From the NCBI GenBank assembly GCA_051654905.1, contig JBOFYY010000159.1, positions 186,001-250,000 of the forward strand: DNA of 64,000 nucleotides. The letters run 5' to 3'. This document shows, one piece after another, positions 62,190 through 64,000 of this stretch. Made by a program: the position numbers and the translations under genes. Source of the stretch: JBOFIQ01 sp051654905 (GTDB taxonomy: Bacteria > Actinomycetota > Actinomycetes > Propionibacteriales > Propionibacteriaceae). Each line of letters opens with the position of its first letter. Within the stretch, counting starts at the first letter, position 1. The notes beneath the pieces are model-generated. The model was not told the origin of the DNA. It saw only the letters and a list, made by a program, of their open reading frames with translations, and did not search any database.

Positions 62190-62233
62190 TTATGGGGAGG
62201 CAAACCGTGTCCACTCGGTTCGCCTCCCCATAG
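62190..62233. repeat. Long hairpin with repeated CCGTGTCCACTCGG element
   Basis: ATGGGGAGGC...GCCTCCCCAT (62192-62231) forms a near-perfect hairpin; its centre CCGTGTCCACTCGG recurs exactly at about 62247-62260. The hairpin lies between the convergent ABC operon (+) and the second cobalamin riboswitch RNA (-), so it may stop both. The T tract is on the wrong side for a standard plus-strand terminator. Confidence 0.6.
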
Positions 62234-62429
62234 TGAGGTTATTTGCCGTGTCCACTCGGCGCACAACCATATGTGGCGTAGGCTCAGAACCGCAATCGTT
62301 GCATCGGGACGCCAAAGCCCCTAAGACGGTAACCGTTGCGACGGAATCGACAGATCGTGTGCAATCCGGATACAGCTCGTCGCTGACCGGCTCGCCCGCG
62401 GTCCTCGACGGGTTTGTACTGAGCCAGAA
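62234..62429 (-). ncRNA. Candidate structured RNA behind the second cobalamin riboswitch
   Basis: This stretch holds no supported gene. On the minus strand GGCTCAG near 62427 can pair with CTGAGCC near 62281, preceded and followed by ACC/GGTT pairs, enclosing about 145 bases with further short hairpins. One minus frame is open through it (ending 62190) but lacks a good start; TTG 62315 would give 41 residues including CNDCG. A non-coding RNA is the simplest reading. Confidence 0.4.
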
Positions 62430-62515
62430 GCTATGTAGGCAGTCCGACTTAGCGCTAGAAGCACTTCACGGTTGCGGGTCAGCGCTGGATTTACACCAGC
62501 TTCCCCTACAGAGAT
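62430..62515 (-). promoter_or_regulatory. Second cobalamin riboswitch (no gene downstream)
   Basis: On the minus strand: GTAGGGGAAGCTGGTGTAAA then TCCAGC (GCTGG/CCAGC stem), GCTGACCCGCAACCGTGAAG, and AAGTCGGACTGCCTACATAG. GTAGG/CCTAC closes it. This is a clear class-I cobalamin aptamer. TTGACA (62549-62544 on the minus strand) could be a -35. After the aptamer the RNA has no convincing gene before the hairpin at 62190 and the antiparallel ABC genes. Confidence 0.9.
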
Positions 62516-62580
62516 TCGTTACTCTCTAACCTAGACTATGTAGTGTCAAGGGCACAAGAGCTAAGTTGATAAAAGTCTGG

Positions 62581-63171
62581 TTAAGGTCGGCGAACTTCTA
62601 GCACTCGGAACCCTTTGGAGCTTGCGGTACGCTCGCAGTACCAGCCCTGCTCGATAAGCCAGCGTTGTAAGGAATCTGCGCCTAAATGTTTACCTACTAC
62701 GAGTCGAGCAACGCCAGTATCGCTGAGGCGAGGTAGCCAGAGTAGTAGCAATTTGTGGAGAGCTTCTTTGCCGATTCGGATTGGCGGGTTAGACCAGATC
62801 TCGTCGTAGCAGATAGTGGGATCGACGTCGTCAGGGTGCAGTGCGGTGACCTGTGTCAGTCCTAGAGTTGCGGAGTTATCCCTAGTCAGGGTCAGTGCGC
62901 GCTCGTTAACGTCAACAGCGGTGATCTGAGCTTGGGGAAGCGCTAAACCAAGAGCTAGTGCTAGTGGCCCCCAGCCGCATCCCAGATCAAGAATGCTGTG
63001 CGCATTTGGATTGGGGCGGGATTCGCGTAGCAAAATAGCGGTAGCTTGATCCAGCCCATTACTAGAGAAAACTCCATCAGCGATGGCTACTTCTACCCGT
63101 TTTCCCCAAAGTTCGACGCTACGTTGGCGGCGCTTTTCGGTAGAAGTAGGGGTTTCGAAATAATGGCTCAT
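62581..63171 (-). CDS. RsmC-like class I SAM-dependent methyltransferase
   Basis: A 196-aa methyltransferase with motif I ILDLGCGWGPLALALG (about 60-75), AVDVNERAL, and the target-amine motif variant SNPPIRIGKEALHKL (about 128-142). This is the pattern of the small MTS-type enzymes (RsmC/RlmG group) that methylate guanine N2 in rRNA. The exact target is not established. It overlaps the upstream gene by four bases, so truA, the next gene and this one look co-transcribed. Confidence 0.85.
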   Translation of the reverse strand: MSHYFETPTSTEKRRQRSVELWGKRVEVAIADGVFSSNGLDQATAILLRESRPNPNAHSILDLGCGWGPLALALGLALPQAQITAVDVNERALTLTRDNSATLGLTQVTALHPDDVDPTICYDEIWSNPPIRIGKEALHKLLLLWLPRLSDTGVARLVVGKHLGADSLQRWLIEQGWYCERTASSKGFRVLEVRRP

Positions 63172-63632
63172 GGGCGCACCTTAGAAATAAACCAAGCATT
63201 GCGGGGGAAATCAAAGAAAAAATCGCCGTGAGATAGAAAATCTTGGCCAATAATAATAGTTAGCGGCCAGGAGCTATCGTGTTCGGAAAGATCGGCGGCA
63301 GTAATTGGAATAGCAGGGAAATCAATTCCAGCTACCCGGCAACTTGGCATAATGCCACGACCATGTTCTAGCTGGAAAATATCAGGATATTCTGCGGCTA
63401 ATATAGCGTCGATATATGTTTTAGTAGCAGTGGGATCTACCAATGCGCGAGTGCGGAATGCGTTGATCCGGATATCAATAAATGTTTCGTTATCAGGGCG
63501 TTCTAGCTCGAGTGGAAAACCTGCGGGGCGATCGCTGTCGATATCTGCTTGTCCATCGGCGGCTCGCAGTAGCACAGTGTGCTCTTGCAGCTCCGATAGT
63601 GGGGGCAAGCTAGTTAACGAAATAGTGCGCAT
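63168..63632 (-). CDS. Retropepsin-like protein lacking the DTG triad (tentative)
   Basis: A 154-aa protein I do not firmly recognise. FIDIRINAFRTRALVDPTAT resembles the start of the aspartyl-protease-like fold where D-T/S-G should appear, and LTIIIGQDFLSHGDFFFDFP resembles the I-x-G-x-D-F-L strand of retroviral-type proteases. The site reads Asp-Pro-Thr, so protease activity is doubtful. It is coupled to the methyltransferase by a four-base overlap. Confidence 0.55.
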   Translation of the reverse strand: MRTISLTSLPPLSELQEHTVLLRAADGQADIDSDRPAGFPLELERPDNETFIDIRINAFRTRALVDPTATKTYIDAILAAEYPDIFQLEHGRGIMPSCRVAGIDFPAIPITAADLSEHDSSWPLTIIIGQDFLSHGDFFFDFPRNAWFISKVRP

Positions 63633-63635
63633 GAA

Positions 63636-64000
63636 TTAACAATCTCCCGATAGACAGCGAACCGATCGCGTCAGGTTTGCACGGTCGGCAAGTTCGCTAT
63701 TTTCGGGATAGCGAACTTCTTCTAGACATAAACCGTGGGCTGGCATGACGCGGTTATCATTGGCACGACTGGTAGCTGTCAGCATATCTTCTACCCACGA
63801 CAACGGCTTGCGACGGCTACCTACGGCTGTCAAAGCGCCCATGAGAGAGCGCACCATCGAGTGACAGAAAGCATCAGCTCGAACTTCGGTAACTAATAGA
63901 CCATCTGGCTCGCGATGGGTGTGAAGTTCTTGGAGGGTGCGGATAGTGGTTGCGCCAACGCGCGCTTTGCAGAAAGCAGCGAAGTCATGAAACCCCAGCA
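63636..64000 (-). CDS. truA: tRNA pseudouridine synthase A, C-terminal part
   Basis: TruA modifies U38-40 in tRNA anticodon arms. The visible 121 residues start mid-protein (LGFHDFAAFCKARVGATTIR) and continue ADAFCHSMVRSLMGALTAVG, the conserved C-terminal half. The N-terminal half with the catalytic Asp lies outside the window. In actinobacteria truA commonly follows rplQ; here it lies about 8.7 kb away on the opposite strand. Confidence 0.93.
   Translation of the reverse strand, partial: LGFHDFAAFCKARVGATTIRTLQELHTHREPDGLLVTEVRADAFCHSMVRSLMGALTAVGSRRKPLSWVEDMLTATSRANDNRVMPAHGLCLEEVRYPENSELADRANLTRSVRCLSGDC

Noticed and set aside
62190..62468. Minus-strand open frame running out of the second riboswitch to a stop at 62190, including CNDCGSEPTPH
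   Set aside because: No ATG or GTG start with an SD near the 5' side; the only TTG (62315) has AGGGG too close. Kept only as an alternative to a non-coding RNA.
62233..62529. Plus-strand open frame of 98 codons (MRLFAVSTRRTT...)
   Set aside because: It lies antisense to the cobalamin aptamer and the following RNA; no ribosome binding site or family resemblance is seen.

Overview
The window is a continuous piece of an actinobacterial chromosome (Actinomycetota). The evidence is the gene order secE-nusG-rplK-rplA / rplJ-rplL / rpoB-rpoC / rpsL-rpsG-fusA-tuf / S10-spc-alpha ribosomal clusters, an rpoB that starts at TTG with the actinobacterial N-terminus, a long acidic NusG extension, zinc-type S14 and frequent GTG starts. 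By eye the GC content is moderate, which together with the gene set suggests an Actinomycetaceae-like organism; I cannot name the species.

Layout. 1-11438: end of secE, nusG, rplK-rplA, rplJ-rplL behind an L10-type leader with an attenuator-like terminator, then rpoB-rpoC. 11499-16695: rpiB, then the str operon rpsL-rpsG-fusA and tuf. 16871-25500: a minus-strand cobalamin operon of late steps only (cbiB, cobQ, cobO, a fused cobB-aminotransferase, cobT, cobU, cobS). Its cobalamin riboswitch lies more than 500 bases upstream of cbiB, on the far side of a plus-strand histidine phosphatase gene, so the leader must be antisense to that whole gene. 25636-29375: glnS and gltX in tandem, then a small 2H-phosphoesterase-like gene. 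29376-39453: the S10 and spc ribosomal protein clusters, rpsJ to rplO.

39549-43017: a thiamine (TPP) riboswitch, an ECF thiamine-precursor transporter (ykoE, ykoD, ykoC) and a P-loop kinase, sitting between rplO and secY. 43141-45921: secY-adk-map. 45930-50905: five accessory genes (ThrE exporter, unknown, sucrase/ferredoxin-like, aldo/keto reductase, GNAT-like) sitting between map and infA. 50991-55044: infA, rpmJ, rpsM, rpsK, rpsD, rpoA, rplQ; L17 carries a long tail ending in a separate conserved-looking domain. 55104-64000: prolyl oligopeptidase, a GT4 glycosyltransferase with a transglutaminase-like partner, superoxide dismutase, an ABC exporter whose permease is frameshifted, a second cobalamin riboswitch with no gene behind it, an RsmC-like methyltransferase, a retropepsin-like protein and the 3' part of truA.

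Most of the window is conserved translation and transcription machinery. The most unusual parts are the two cobalamin riboswitches. One leads an antisense, ORF-bearing leader into the cob operon. The other leads an apparently non-coding RNA that converges on the ABC transporter genes. Together with the TPP riboswitch, the window has vitamin-sensing RNA control at three places beside housekeeping clusters.
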